A DNA stretch of 6,449 nt from JAAXKN01 sp050259615 (GCA_050259615.1 JBLNAZ010000147.1:1-6449); one strand, 5' to 3'; shown: positions 1-6,389, numbered from the stretch's first letter. Program-made: numbers and translations. The notes: a model not told the origin generated them from the sequence alone.

Positions 1-125
1 ACTTCGTAGGCTTCTTCCAGAGTGTTTTCTTTTATTGAGTCGTGAGTCTGCTCCATGTCCCATGGGCATTCTTTTCTAAGTCTGTGAACTATTTTTACAA
101 ATTCCGCAAAATTATCGTCTGTCAT
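1..125 (-). CDS. mazG: MazG family nucleoside triphosphate pyrophosphohydrolase, N-terminal fragment
   Basis: Reading the minus strand from the ATG at 125-123 gives 41 codons that run off the left edge. The peptide contains RLRKECPWDMEQTHDS (residues 15-30) followed by LEEAYE (36-41). This matches the start of MazG proteins, whose N-terminus typically reads RLR..CPWD..QTH.SL...LEEAYEV. MazG hydrolyses NTPs or dNTPs to the monophosphate and pyrophosphate, removing aberrant nucleotides in the cytoplasm and in some bacteria affecting the (p)ppGpp response. The Glu pair at 37-38 should be the first half of the metal-binding EExxE motif; the remaining acidic residues lie outside the window. A weak AGG lies about 10 nt before the ATG. 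The gene follows the GH5 gene on the same strand after 89 nt, but a promoter candidate in that gap suggests it can be expressed independently. The family call is firm despite the short length. Confidence 0.87.
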   Translation of the reverse strand, partial: MTDDNFAEFVKIVHRLRKECPWDMEQTHDSIKENTLEEAYE

Positions 126-145
126 TAGATTACAACCTGTATAAA

Positions 146-172
146 ATTATAAATATTAATATATAACCCCAA
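146..172 (-). promoter_or_regulatory. Candidate sigma-70-like promoter for mazG
   Basis: On the minus strand a perfect TATAAT occurs at 151-146, with TTGGGG at 172-167, a spacing of 15. The predicted transcript would start near 139 and leave a leader of about 14 nt before the mazG ATG. The -35 match is poor, the spacing is short and the region is very AT-rich, so a chance match is possible. The -35 element overlaps one arm of the inverted repeat at 164-203. Confidence 0.3.
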
Positions 173-203
173 ATTGTTCCTATACGTTCAATACCGGGGG
201 TTA
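164..203. repeat. 7-bp inverted repeat between the GH5 gene and mazG
   Basis: TAACCCC (164-170) and GGGGTTA (197-203) are perfect complements separated by 26 nt. Inside the loop ATTG (173-176) can pair with CAAT (189-192), giving a possible two-step stem-loop. It lies 12 nt after the GH5 stop codon in the direction of transcription. It could be a weak terminator for that gene, since the DNA beyond it is AT-rich but has no clean T run. It could instead be an operator over the mazG promoter. Which one cannot be decided from sequence. Confidence 0.35.
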
Positions 204-214
204 AATTTTGAAAA

Positions 215-1438
215 CTATAAAGCTTCCTTTAATCCTAGGGCCTTCAGATAGCCTTCATTCCGGCTGCAGTTTTCAAACTTGCAGTTCTCGAGAAAACCGG
301 CCAGGGCCTTGCGTACTTCATCCTGTGAAGGCCTTTCCTTGCGCAGTTCCTCATAAGATGATCTTGGCTTTTCGGCATATTTAATTATAGCGTCATAAAA
401 TCCAGGGCGGCTGAAAGTAACGAGGCAGCTCGGAGCTTCCATCTTTTTATAAGGCCAGAAAGCCCAGCTGATATTGTTTCTTTCCAGGAGGCTCCTGAAG
501 CTGTTTATCCATTCGTCCTTATTCTCCCCGGATTCACTCATCCAGAGCGGAACGTCATATTTATTGCTGAAATCGACGTAATCCTGTATTACAGCCTGTG
601 TAGTATCCGACCAGTACTTGTGAAAATTATAGACAAGCTTCGGGTCGAATGGATCGCCGAAAGGCTTAAAGTTAGTATCCCACTGTGCGCCTCCAAGGAA
701 AATAAGGTGGTTCTGGTCCACTTTTCTTACAGCTTCAGTGATCTTTTTGTATAAAGGTTCAAGCCTTGGATTGAGCTTTTCGGCATCGAAGTAATGTGCT
801 ATAGGTTCATTTAATAAGTCGTAGCCTATAACAATTTTTTCGTTGGCGTATTTTTCGGCAATTTTCTGCCAGATTTGTGCTGTAAGCTCCTGGCTTTCCT
901 TGTTTTCAAAAAGCCATGGATAGCCGAAGCTGTTATCTATGTTGTCGCCTGTCTGTCCGCCGGGCGCGCAGTGCATATCAAGTATAACCCACACTTTCAG
1001 TTCTTTGCACCATGAAATGACCCTGTCTAAAAGCTCAAATCCACGCGTGTTGAATACGAGTGGATTTTCACACAGGAGGAGTACCCTGTAGTCAAATGGT
1101 ATTCTGATAGAGTTAAGCCCCGAATTTTTTATGAACTCGATATCCCTGCGGGTTATATAGTTATCCTGGAATTCCTTCCAGAACTTTGCTGCGTCATCGG
1201 GACCTATAAGTTCGGAAATAACTTCCTGGATCATTTTAGGTGAAGTAGCATTCTTAAATTTGAACATGTAGCCTTCGGGAACGAGCCAGTTTCCCAGGTT
1301 AATCCCTTTTAAGAAAAGTTCTTTACCCTCGGGGTCCAGATAATTCTTTCCCTTTATTGAAACAAACCCGGCATTCTGGGCGTTTAATAAACTGGTAAGT
1401 AAAGTTAATAAGATAAAAGCTCTGTATAGTATTTTCAT
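215..1438 (-). CDS. Secreted glycoside hydrolase family 5 (cellulase/exo-1,3-glucanase-like)
   Basis: This 407-residue protein begins with a signal peptide: a charged start, a hydrophobic core at about 7-18, and a likely cut after the Leu-Asn-Ala at 18-20. It should therefore act in the periplasm or outside the cell. The rest is a GH5 (beta/alpha)8 barrel. Visible signatures are GINLGNW (45-51), SIRIPF (110-115, conserved Arg112), LDMHCAPGGQ (153-162), YDLLNEP (206-212, acid/base Glu211), NFHKYW (271-276, active-site His273), MSESGE (300-305, nucleophile Glu302) and WAFWPY (325-330). All expected catalytic residues are present, so the enzyme should be an active retaining beta-glycosidase. The GNWLVPEGYMF and HCAPGGQ stretches recall exo-beta-1,3-glucanase-type members more than classic endocellulases, but substrate and subfamily are inference. 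The ATG at 1438 has GGAGGT just upstream and is followed directly by the signal peptide. No carbohydrate-binding module or secretion-sorting tail is visible. Confidence 0.93.
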   Translation of the reverse strand: MKILYRAFILLTLLTSLLNAQNAGFVSIKGKNYLDPEGKELFLKGINLGNWLVPEGYMFKFKNATSPKMIQEVISELIGPDDAAKFWKEFQDNYITRRDIEFIKNSGLNSIRIPFDYRVLLLCENPLVFNTRGFELLDRVISWCKELKVWVILDMHCAPGGQTGDNIDNSFGYPWLFENKESQELTAQIWQKIAEKYANEKIVIGYDLLNEPIAHYFDAEKLNPRLEPLYKKITEAVRKVDQNHLIFLGGAQWDTNFKPFGDPFDPKLVYNFHKYWSDTTQAVIQDYVDFSNKYDVPLWMSESGENKDEWINSFRSLLERNNISWAFWPYKKMEAPSCLVTFSRPGFYDAIIKYAEKPRSSYEELRKERPSQDEVRKALAGFLENCKFENCSRNEGYLKALGLKEAL

Positions 1439-1441
1439 TTG

Positions 1442-1447
1442 ACCTCC
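1442..1447 (-). promoter_or_regulatory. Shine-Dalgarno site of the GH5 gene
   Basis: GGAGGT on the minus strand lies only 3 nt from the ATG at 1438. It is a near-perfect anti-16S match with a short spacer, and it supports this start and the signal peptide that follows. Bacteroidota commonly lack such strong sites, so it bears slightly on the taxonomic guess. Confidence 0.7.
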
Positions 1448-1476
1448 AGGAAGAAATTGTTAGTAAGAAATGAAGC

Positions 1477-1506
1477 AATATAGCACGGCTTAAAATAAGA
1501 ATTCAC
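1477..1506 (-). promoter_or_regulatory. Candidate promoter of the GH5 gene (extended -10)
   Basis: On the minus strand TATATT (1482-1477) is preceded directly by TGC (1485-1483), forming an extended -10. GTGAAT (1506-1501) lies 18 nt upstream as a weak -35. Transcription would start near 1470, giving a leader of about 30 nt that contains the GGAGGT site. It lies in the divergent spacer between the GH5 gene and surE. Confidence 0.4.
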
Positions 1507-1537
1507 CCGTATAGATTCCATAAGTCTCAAAAAATTG

Positions 1538-1565
1538 TTTACAGACAGACTCGCTTAATTATTAT
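1538..1565 (+). promoter_or_regulatory. Candidate distal promoter of the surE operon
   Basis: TTTACA (1538-1543) and TATTAT (1560-1565) are separated by 16 nt and each match the sigma-70 consensus at five and four or more positions. Transcription from here would give a leader of about 70 nt ahead of surE. A second candidate closer to the gene is at 1586-1614. Both are pattern matches in AT-rich DNA. Confidence 0.3.
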
Positions 1566-1585
1566 AAAGCGGATTGCATCTAAAT

Positions 1586-1614
1586 TTGAGTATATAGGCT
1601 TTAATTACTATATT
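1586..1614 (+). promoter_or_regulatory. Candidate proximal promoter of the surE operon
   Basis: TTGAGT (1586-1591) and TATATT (1609-1614) are separated by exactly 17 nt. The start site would fall near 1621, giving a leader of about 22 nt that includes the surE ribosome-binding site. This is the best sigma-70-type match on the plus strand of the divergent spacer, and its position just ahead of a four-gene run supports it. Confidence 0.45.
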
Positions 1615-1631
1615 TTAGAGAATAAAATTCT

Positions 1632-1636
1632 GGAGA
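1632..1636 (+). promoter_or_regulatory. Ribosome-binding site fixing the TTG start of surE
   Basis: GGAGA lies 6 nt before the TTG at 1643. An in-frame TAG at 1616-1618 lies upstream and no ATG or GTG occurs in frame between it and the TTG. The TTG also places the conserved RILVSNDDG motif at residue 2, as in known SurE proteins. Confidence 0.65.
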
Positions 1637-1642
1637 ATACAT

Positions 1643-2428
1643 TTGCGAATTCTTGTTAGTAATGACGACGGTATCGATTCCATTGGAATTCAGATTCTGG
1701 CCAAGTACCTCAGTGAAATTGCAGAGGTAACCGTAGTTGCCCCGCATAAGGAACAGAGTGCCGCAGGGCATTCAATTACAATGCAGGTTCCATTAAGGAT
1801 ATCACAATACTTCAAAGGCGGTGAATTTTTTGGCTATGCTGTAGATGGTACGCCGGCGGACTGCGTAAAAATAGGTATTAGAAATATCTTAAAGACCCCG
1901 CCTGATCTTGTTTTTTCAGGCATTAATCATGGCTCAAATACCGCAATAAATATTATTTACTCAGGTACTGTTTCAGCAGCCAGGGAGGCGGCAATTATGG
2001 ACGTGCCGTCGGTGGCTATGTCGCTTACGAGTACTTCGGTTAAAAATTTCGATTTTGCGGGTAAAATTGCCCAGATAATGGCTAATCTTGTTGTAAATAA
2101 GGAAAACGATCTTCCCAAAGGTACGCTTCTTAATGTTAACGTGCCCGACGTTCCGCAGGAGGAAATTCAGGGGATACTGCTTACCAAGCAGGGCAAGAGC
2201 AAGTGGGACGATGCCTATGAGGAAAGAAAAGACCCTTATGGAAGAAACTATTACTGGTTAAAAGGTGATCTGGTAGAAGTGGATAAAGACCTGGATACGG
2301 ACCAGGCGGCAGTTAGAAATAAATACGTTTCAGTTACACCGATCCATTTCGATCTGACTGATTATACTACTTACGAAAAAATGAAAAATTGGGAGATTGA
2401 AAAACTATTCTATGAAACGAACCTATAA
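1643..2428 (+). CDS. surE: 5'/3'-nucleotidase SurE
   Basis: This 261-residue cytoplasmic protein is a full-length SurE, a metal-dependent phosphatase that removes phosphate from nucleoside 5'- and 3'-monophosphates; some family members also act on short polyphosphate. The N-terminal Rossmann-like core begins with ILVSNDDG (3-10), giving metal ligands Asp8 and Asp9. APHKEQSAAGHS (33-44) supplies Ser39, VDGTPADCV (67-75) is the usual substrate loop, and SGINHGSN (92-99) gives Asn95. These correspond to the four metal-binding positions of characterised SurE enzymes. YSGTVSAAREA (106-116) is also typical. The start is TTG, chosen because an in-frame stop lies 25 nt upstream and GGAGA is correctly spaced. 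It is the first gene of a compact plus-strand run, and its last 17 nt overlap the next gene. In many bacteria surE sits beside pcm or umpG; neither is present here. Confidence 0.96.
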   Translation: MRILVSNDDGIDSIGIQILAKYLSEIAEVTVVAPHKEQSAAGHSITMQVPLRISQYFKGGEFFGYAVDGTPADCVKIGIRNILKTPPDLVFSGINHGSNTAINIIYSGTVSAAREAAIMDVPSVAMSLTSTSVKNFDFAGKIAQIMANLVVNKENDLPKGTLLNVNVPDVPQEEIQGILLTKQGKSKWDDAYEERKDPYGRNYYWLKGDLVEVDKDLDTDQAAVRNKYVSVTPIHFDLTDYTTYEKMKNWEIEKLFYETNL

Positions 2429-3278
2429 CATTTTCCAGATTGATGCATTTACAGAGACTCCCTTTAAGGGTAACCCTGCAGCAGTGACTTTCGGGCCGGG
2501 ACTATCAAGGGAGGAAATGCAGCTGATTGCACGGGAGATGAATCTCTCAGAAACAGCTTTTATAACTTCCTCAGAAGTTGCCGATTACAAGCTTCAGTGG
2601 TTTACACCAAAGGTGGAAGTTGAGTTATGCGGCCACGCCACTATTGCATCGCTTCATTATCTGTATGAACTGGGTAAAATAAATAACCGTCCCAGAATTA
2701 CATTCGAAACCATGTCGGGCATATTAAGCTGCCCGGTAAAGGATGAAGCCTATTACATGCAGATACCTATAATGGAGATGGAAGAATTTGATGACTGCCG
2801 TGAAGAAGTTATTGAGGCGCTTGGAATCGACAAAAAGTCCATTTCAAACAAGTATCCTTTCCAGCTGCTTCAGAACGGGTATCTCTATATCTATACAGAA
2901 CACCTGAAAGCTCTTCAGGAGATGACCCCTAATTTTGATTTTATTGCAGACCTCCAGAAGAAGTGCAGCTTTAAGGATATATGCATCTTTACGCTAGAGA
3001 CCTACGATAAAGAATCCTTTGCCCACTCAAGATTTTTTGCGCCTTATCATGGAATTAATGAGGATCCTGTCACCGGATCAGCTAACGGCCCGTTGATGCT
3101 GGTGTTGAAGAAAATGGGCTTTATTCCGGATGACGAACAGGATGTAACTAAAGTCTTTGAGCAGGGGGATATAATCGGAAGGGCAGGAAGAATAATTGTT
3201 TCCCATTCGCCCATAACAAACGATCTTTTTATCGGCGGTAATGCTGTTACGGTCTTAAAGGGGGAAATGACTCTTTAA
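2412..3278 (+). CDS. PhzF family phenazine-biosynthesis-like isomerase/epimerase
   Basis: Starting at the ATG at 2412 the protein has 288 residues, the normal size for this family of two-lobed diaminopimelate-epimerase-like folds. Visible motifs are FQIDAFTETPFKGNPAAV (8-25), NLSETAF (44-50, Glu47 matching the catalytic Glu of PhzF), ELCGHATIAS (71-80), RFFAPYHGINEDPVTGSA (207-224) and IGGNAV (274-279). PhzF itself isomerises trans-2,3-dihydro-3-hydroxyanthranilate in phenazine synthesis. No other phenazine gene is here, so this is more likely a paralogue of unknown substrate, as most members are. A TTG at 2397 would add five residues (MKNYS), but GGGAG at 2391-2395 is too close to it, and family members usually start just before the YQ/FQ-DAF motif. 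Translation probably depends on ribosomes finishing surE, whose end overlaps by 17 nt. Its stop codon shares one base with the next start. Confidence 0.9.
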   Translation: MKRTYNIFQIDAFTETPFKGNPAAVTFGPGLSREEMQLIAREMNLSETAFITSSEVADYKLQWFTPKVEVELCGHATIASLHYLYELGKINNRPRITFETMSGILSCPVKDEAYYMQIPIMEMEEFDDCREEVIEALGIDKKSISNKYPFQLLQNGYLYIYTEHLKALQEMTPNFDFIADLQKKCSFKDICIFTLETYDKESFAHSRFFAPYHGINEDPVTGSANGPLMLVLKKMGFIPDDEQDVTKVFEQGDIIGRAGRIIVSHSPITNDLFIGGNAVTVLKGEMTL

Positions 3279-5428
3279 TGTTTGGTATCGATAAACTGAC
3301 CATCAATTACGCCTTTAGTTCTGTTTATTTTTATCTGGGTCTCGTATTAATTGCGGCTTATACCTATTATACCTATAGATATACAGTCCCCCGGGTAAAC
3401 AGCGCTTTCAGGTTTGTACTGATCATTATCAGGACACTCGCACTGCTATTGATTCTTTTTACAATTTTTGAGCCCGTATTGAACATTGCAAGAAGAAAAG
3501 TAATTGAGCCGGTAAACCTCATTTTTGTTGATGATTCAAAGTCGATTAAAATTGAAGATGGTACAAACAGGATGTTCACTGTTGAGGATTTTCTGAAAAG
3601 AGTCTCCTCCGGCAGTAATAAAAACAGTGCCGAGATATATTCCTTCGGCACAAATGTAAATAAGGTTTCAGCCGACAGCCTGACAAGGATAAAGTTTTCT
3701 GAAAGCACGACAAACCTTTCAAAAGTATTCAGCAGCATCAAAACTGAAAACAGGAATATCGCTTCTATTGTCTTGATTAGCGACGGAGTTATTACTGACG
3801 GGTCAAACCCGGTATTTCAGGCTGAAAAGCTTGGAATACCTGTTTATACTGTTGGGGTTGGAGACACCGCAAAAAGAAATAACCTGGAGATAAGAAGAGT
3901 CCTGTTTAACGAGTACGTATATTCAGCAACGCCTACAACAATAAACGTTACAATAGCCAGTGCCGGCTTTAAGGGCAGGACTGTTCCTGTAACGCTTTAT
4001 GAAAATAACAGGCAGATTGCACAGCAGAATGTAACGTTTACGGATGATGGCCTGTCGAGCGCAAATCTCTCCTATACGGCTAAATCCCCCGGGGAGAAGA
4101 AGATGAATGTAGCTGTAGGCAGGCTTGAGGGTGAGTTTAGCTATGCAGATAATGACAAGCCTTTTTACCTGAATGTATTGAATAATAAAATAAATACACT
4201 GATTATTGCAGGAAGCCCCTCGCCTGATCTTTCTTTTGTAAAGAATTCACTCCTGGCAGATGAGAACCTGAGGGTTGCAACACTGACGCAGGCAGGCCCC
4301 AACCGCTTCCTTGAAAACGCAAATCAGACACAGCTTATAGACAGTTCAAATATTATATTTCTGGTCGGATTCCCATCTGCACAGACGCCTGAGAGGCTTC
4401 TCGCCAAAGTGCAGCAGGAAATAAGAGATAATGGTAAACCTTTCTGCATAATACTTTCTGAAGGGACAGATTATAACAGACTTAAGGTTCTTCAGCCGGA
4501 ACTGCCTTTTACAATCGGCCGAATTGCTCCAGGCTATACGGAGTCTCAGCCTCTTGTGACATCCAGTGAGATGCAGAACCCCCTGCTTCAGAACAATGCC
4601 CCCAATGTTATTGAGGCCTGGAACAACCTGCCTCCGGTTTCAAGAAGCAATACTGAGCTTGTAGCAAAGCCGGAAAGCAATGTGCTCTCAAGAGTAAGAG
4701 TTAACAATGTGCCGTTAAATTATCCACTTGTTCTCACAAGAAAACTGGGCAACAAAAAGTCGGCTGCCATACTCGCTAAGAACATATGGAGATGGAAGCT
4801 TGAAACCTCCGAAAGGAAGCTGGACGTGTTCGACCGCCTCATCTTGAGCGGAACCAAATGGCTTAATACGCATGAAGAGCAGAAGCTGGTTTCAATTAAA
4901 CCCACAAAGAAAATATATTCTCTTGGTGAGCCTGTTGAATTTACGGCCCAGGTATATAACGAAACCTTAAACCCTGTTGATGACGCCGAGATTAAGGTTG
5001 CCGTAAAATCAGAAAAAAATGAATTCAGCGTTGCAATGAACGCTCTTGGCGGAGGCCTTTATGAAGGAAAGCTTGAGACCAATGAGTCGGGTGATTATAC
5101 ATTTTCCGGCACTGCAAATCAGGCGGGCCGCCAGTTGGGAAAAGACGGCGGAAGGTTCAGCATCGGTGACGTTGAAATAGAAATGATTAATCCGGCTATG
5201 GATAAGGATCTCCTTCAGCTCTTAGCCCGGCAGACAGGAGGCCGCTTCTTTTACGGAAAGAACTACGCTCAGCTGTTTGAGATTTTGAGTGAAATCAGTA
5301 AGAGCAAGGTTAAAGAGAAGATATCCCATAGTGAGATTATTCTGTGGAACAGCCAGTGGATGCTGATTGGTATAATCGTATTCTTTGCCGCAGAGTGGTT
5401 CTTAAGAAAACGCTCAGGCATGCTCTAG
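3278..5428 (+). CDS. Membrane-anchored VWA domain protein with glutamine amidotransferase-like domain
   Basis: This 716-residue protein has two N-terminal membrane helices (about 14-33 and 45-66) and one near the C-terminus (about 694-709), followed by a basic tail (RKR). The large middle part should face the periplasm. Residues 80-205 form a von Willebrand A domain with an intact metal-site motif DDSKS (85-89), Thr144/145 and LISDG (166-170, Asp169). Residues about 215-300 look like an Ig-type beta domain. Residues about 305-525 resemble the class-I glutamine amidotransferase-like fold found in such proteins, ending with the typical KSAAILAKNIWRWKL (494-508). A catalytic Cys is not evident, so it is probably structural. 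Residues 540-630 look like another beta-sandwich. Related proteins are widespread in Bacteroidota and planctomycetes, mostly uncharacterised. The start codon overlaps the previous stop (TAATG), a classic coupling signal; GGGGG at 3260-3264 lies 13 nt upstream. Function beyond metal-dependent protein binding is unknown. Confidence 0.85.
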   Translation: MFGIDKLTINYAFSSVYFYLGLVLIAAYTYYTYRYTVPRVNSAFRFVLIIIRTLALLLILFTIFEPVLNIARRKVIEPVNLIFVDDSKSIKIEDGTNRMFTVEDFLKRVSSGSNKNSAEIYSFGTNVNKVSADSLTRIKFSESTTNLSKVFSSIKTENRNIASIVLISDGVITDGSNPVFQAEKLGIPVYTVGVGDTAKRNNLEIRRVLFNEYVYSATPTTINVTIASAGFKGRTVPVTLYENNRQIAQQNVTFTDDGLSSANLSYTAKSPGEKKMNVAVGRLEGEFSYADNDKPFYLNVLNNKINTLIIAGSPSPDLSFVKNSLLADENLRVATLTQAGPNRFLENANQTQLIDSSNIIFLVGFPSAQTPERLLAKVQQEIRDNGKPFCIILSEGTDYNRLKVLQPELPFTIGRIAPGYTESQPLVTSSEMQNPLLQNNAPNVIEAWNNLPPVSRSNTELVAKPESNVLSRVRVNNVPLNYPLVLTRKLGNKKSAAILAKNIWRWKLETSERKLDVFDRLILSGTKWLNTHEEQKLVSIKPTKKIYSLGEPVEFTAQVYNETLNPVDDAEIKVAVKSEKNEFSVAMNALGGGLYEGKLETNESGDYTFSGTANQAGRQLGKDGGRFSIGDVEIEMINPAMDKDLLQLLARQTGGRFFYGKNYAQLFEILSEISKSKVKEKISHSEIILWNSQWMLIGIIVFFAAEWFLRKRSGML

Positions 5429-5452
5429 GAAACATTTGCAGACTAAATAAAT

Positions 5453-6079
5453 ATGTTAAGCATAAGCAGTTTTAATTCTGAAGCGGTTAATTCTGTAATT
5501 GACATTTTCCTGCCGAGATTTTGTGCTTCATGTGAAAAGAAACTGAAGCCTGAAGATGAAGTAATTTGTCCTGAATGCCTCAGATCCATAAAATGTCCTG
5601 ACACAAAGAGAATTGCTGCCGAATTCAGGAGAAAATTTGAGAAGGAGAGAGTAATAATTGAATTTGCCTCGGCCTTCCTTTTTGAAGAGGGGAAATCATT
5701 TCAGAAACTGATCCATTCAATTAAATACCGTGGAAGGTACCATAATGCGCTTTTTCTTGGCAGGCTTGCAGGTACAAGAATGAAAGACGAAATTCTATCC
5801 TGGAAATGCGATATGATAGTGCCTGTTCCGCTTCATCCCGCAAAAAAAGCTGAAAGAGGCTATAATCAGTCGTATTATATTGCCAGGGGCTTAAGCCGTG
5901 TTACGGGGATTCCTCTTAAGAATAACATCTTAAAGCGTACAAGGTTTACAGACACTCAGACAGCCTTAAGCATAGCTGAAAGAAAAGCAAATATAAAAGG
6001 TGCCTTCAGATTGAAAAGGGGAGCGGAAGTTTCAGGTAAAATTGTAATTGTTCTGGATGACGTAATTACTACTACGTAA
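5453..6079 (+). CDS. comF: ComF family phosphoribosyltransferase-like protein, C-terminally truncated
   Basis: The 208-residue product starts with a zinc-ribbon-like pair of CxxC motifs (Cys24, Cys27, Cys39, Cys42). It continues into the ComF phosphoribosyltransferase-like domain: KLIHSIKYRGR (85-95), IVPVPLHPAKKAERGYNQS (122-140), RTRFTDTQTALS (162-173) and VLDDVITT (200-207). ComF proteins (ComFC, GntX) help transformation or DNA handling; the domain normally binds a phosphoribosyl compound through the DDVITTG(A/S)T loop. Here the frame ends at DDVITT-Thr-stop, losing the Gly and the following strand and helices, roughly 25-40 residues compared with usual lengths near 230-240. No other frame in the following DNA resumes the domain, so this is not a simple frameshift. 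The product is probably inactive or altered. An in-frame TAA at 5444 makes the ATG at 5453 the first start. The upstream site is A-rich with no clear Shine-Dalgarno. It lies 24 nt after the VWA gene and ends the operon. Confidence 0.88.
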   Translation: MLSISSFNSEAVNSVIDIFLPRFCASCEKKLKPEDEVICPECLRSIKCPDTKRIAAEFRRKFEKERVIIEFASAFLFEEGKSFQKLIHSIKYRGRYHNALFLGRLAGTRMKDEILSWKCDMIVPVPLHPAKKAERGYNQSYYIARGLSRVTGIPLKNNILKRTRFTDTQTALSIAERKANIKGAFRLKRGAEVSGKIVIVLDDVITTT

Positions 6080-6094
6080 CCACAATATACAAAA

Positions 6095-6110
6095 AGTGTC
6101 AAATTGCACT
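6095..6110. repeat. 16-bp imperfect palindrome
   Basis: AGTG (6095-6098) pairs with CACT (6107-6110), and CAA (6100-6102) pairs with TTG (6104-6106), with one unpaired T at 6099. It begins 16 nt after the comF stop codon. It could be a regulator binding site or part of the end of a mobile element. There is no direct evidence for either. Confidence 0.3.
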
Positions 6111-6214
6111 AACTTATTGTTAAAAATGAAATTAGAGACAAAAAAGAATGGATTTTCTATTATAGATGCCCAGCTAAATATGTCTGTCTGAAAAATAAAA
6201 TACTTGCAAATATA

Positions 6215-6245
6215 AAAGACCTGTGAAGCTCTCTTACAGGTCTTT
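6215..6245. terminator. Probable bidirectional intrinsic terminator
   Basis: AAAGACCTGT (6215-6224) and ACAGGTCTTT (6236-6245) form a perfect 10-bp stem around an 11-nt loop. On the plus strand the stem ends in TTT, followed by CCTCATTTTT, an interrupted T tract. On the minus strand the stem is followed by T-rich DNA starting TATATTTG. The A-rich and T-rich flanks are typical of a two-way intrinsic terminator. It lies 136 nt after the truncated comF stop and is the only good candidate to end the surE operon. Confidence 0.7.
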
Positions 6246-6389
6246 CCTCATTTTTGATTCAATTAATCTTCTTTCACAATTAACAAATAAACATTAAATT
6301 GCTCTACCGAATATTAGATTTGTTGAATAGACCATATTTTGTCATTAAAAAATAACTGAATTCTTTATGATTTTGTAAAGTGAAAGCTG

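Larger units (their letters stand above)
6080..6389. other. AT-rich stretch without a supported gene after the comF break
   Basis: This 310-base stretch is clearly more AT-rich than the flanking genes and is dense in stops in all frames I read. The longest plus-strand ATG frame I noticed is 21 codons (6126-6191, MKLETKKNGFSIIDAQLNMSV) with no ribosome-binding site, and I do not call it. It holds an imperfect palindrome (6095-6110) and a terminator-like hairpin (6215-6245). A loosely repeated 13-mer (AAATTGCACTAAC at 6101 and AAATTGCTCTACC at 6296, two mismatches) is also present. Because the conserved comF reading frame ends abruptly just before it, this DNA may have been placed here by an insertion or rearrangement. 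Confidence 0.5.

Noticed and set aside
2397..2411. TTG at 2397 as the start of the PhzF-family gene
   Set aside because: The nearest purine-rich site is one base away, and the ATG at 2412 matches the usual family N-terminus better.
3373..3741. Minus-strand open frame of 122 codons inside the VWA gene
   Set aside because: It lies wholly opposite a well-supported gene with clear VWA motifs, has no recognisable domain or ribosome site, and is a shadow frame.
4720..4905. Minus-strand open frame of 61 codons inside the VWA gene
   Set aside because: Also opposite the VWA coding sequence, with no independent support.
6126..6191. 21-codon plus-strand frame after comF
   Set aside because: No ribosome-binding site, very short, in AT-rich DNA where such frames arise by chance.
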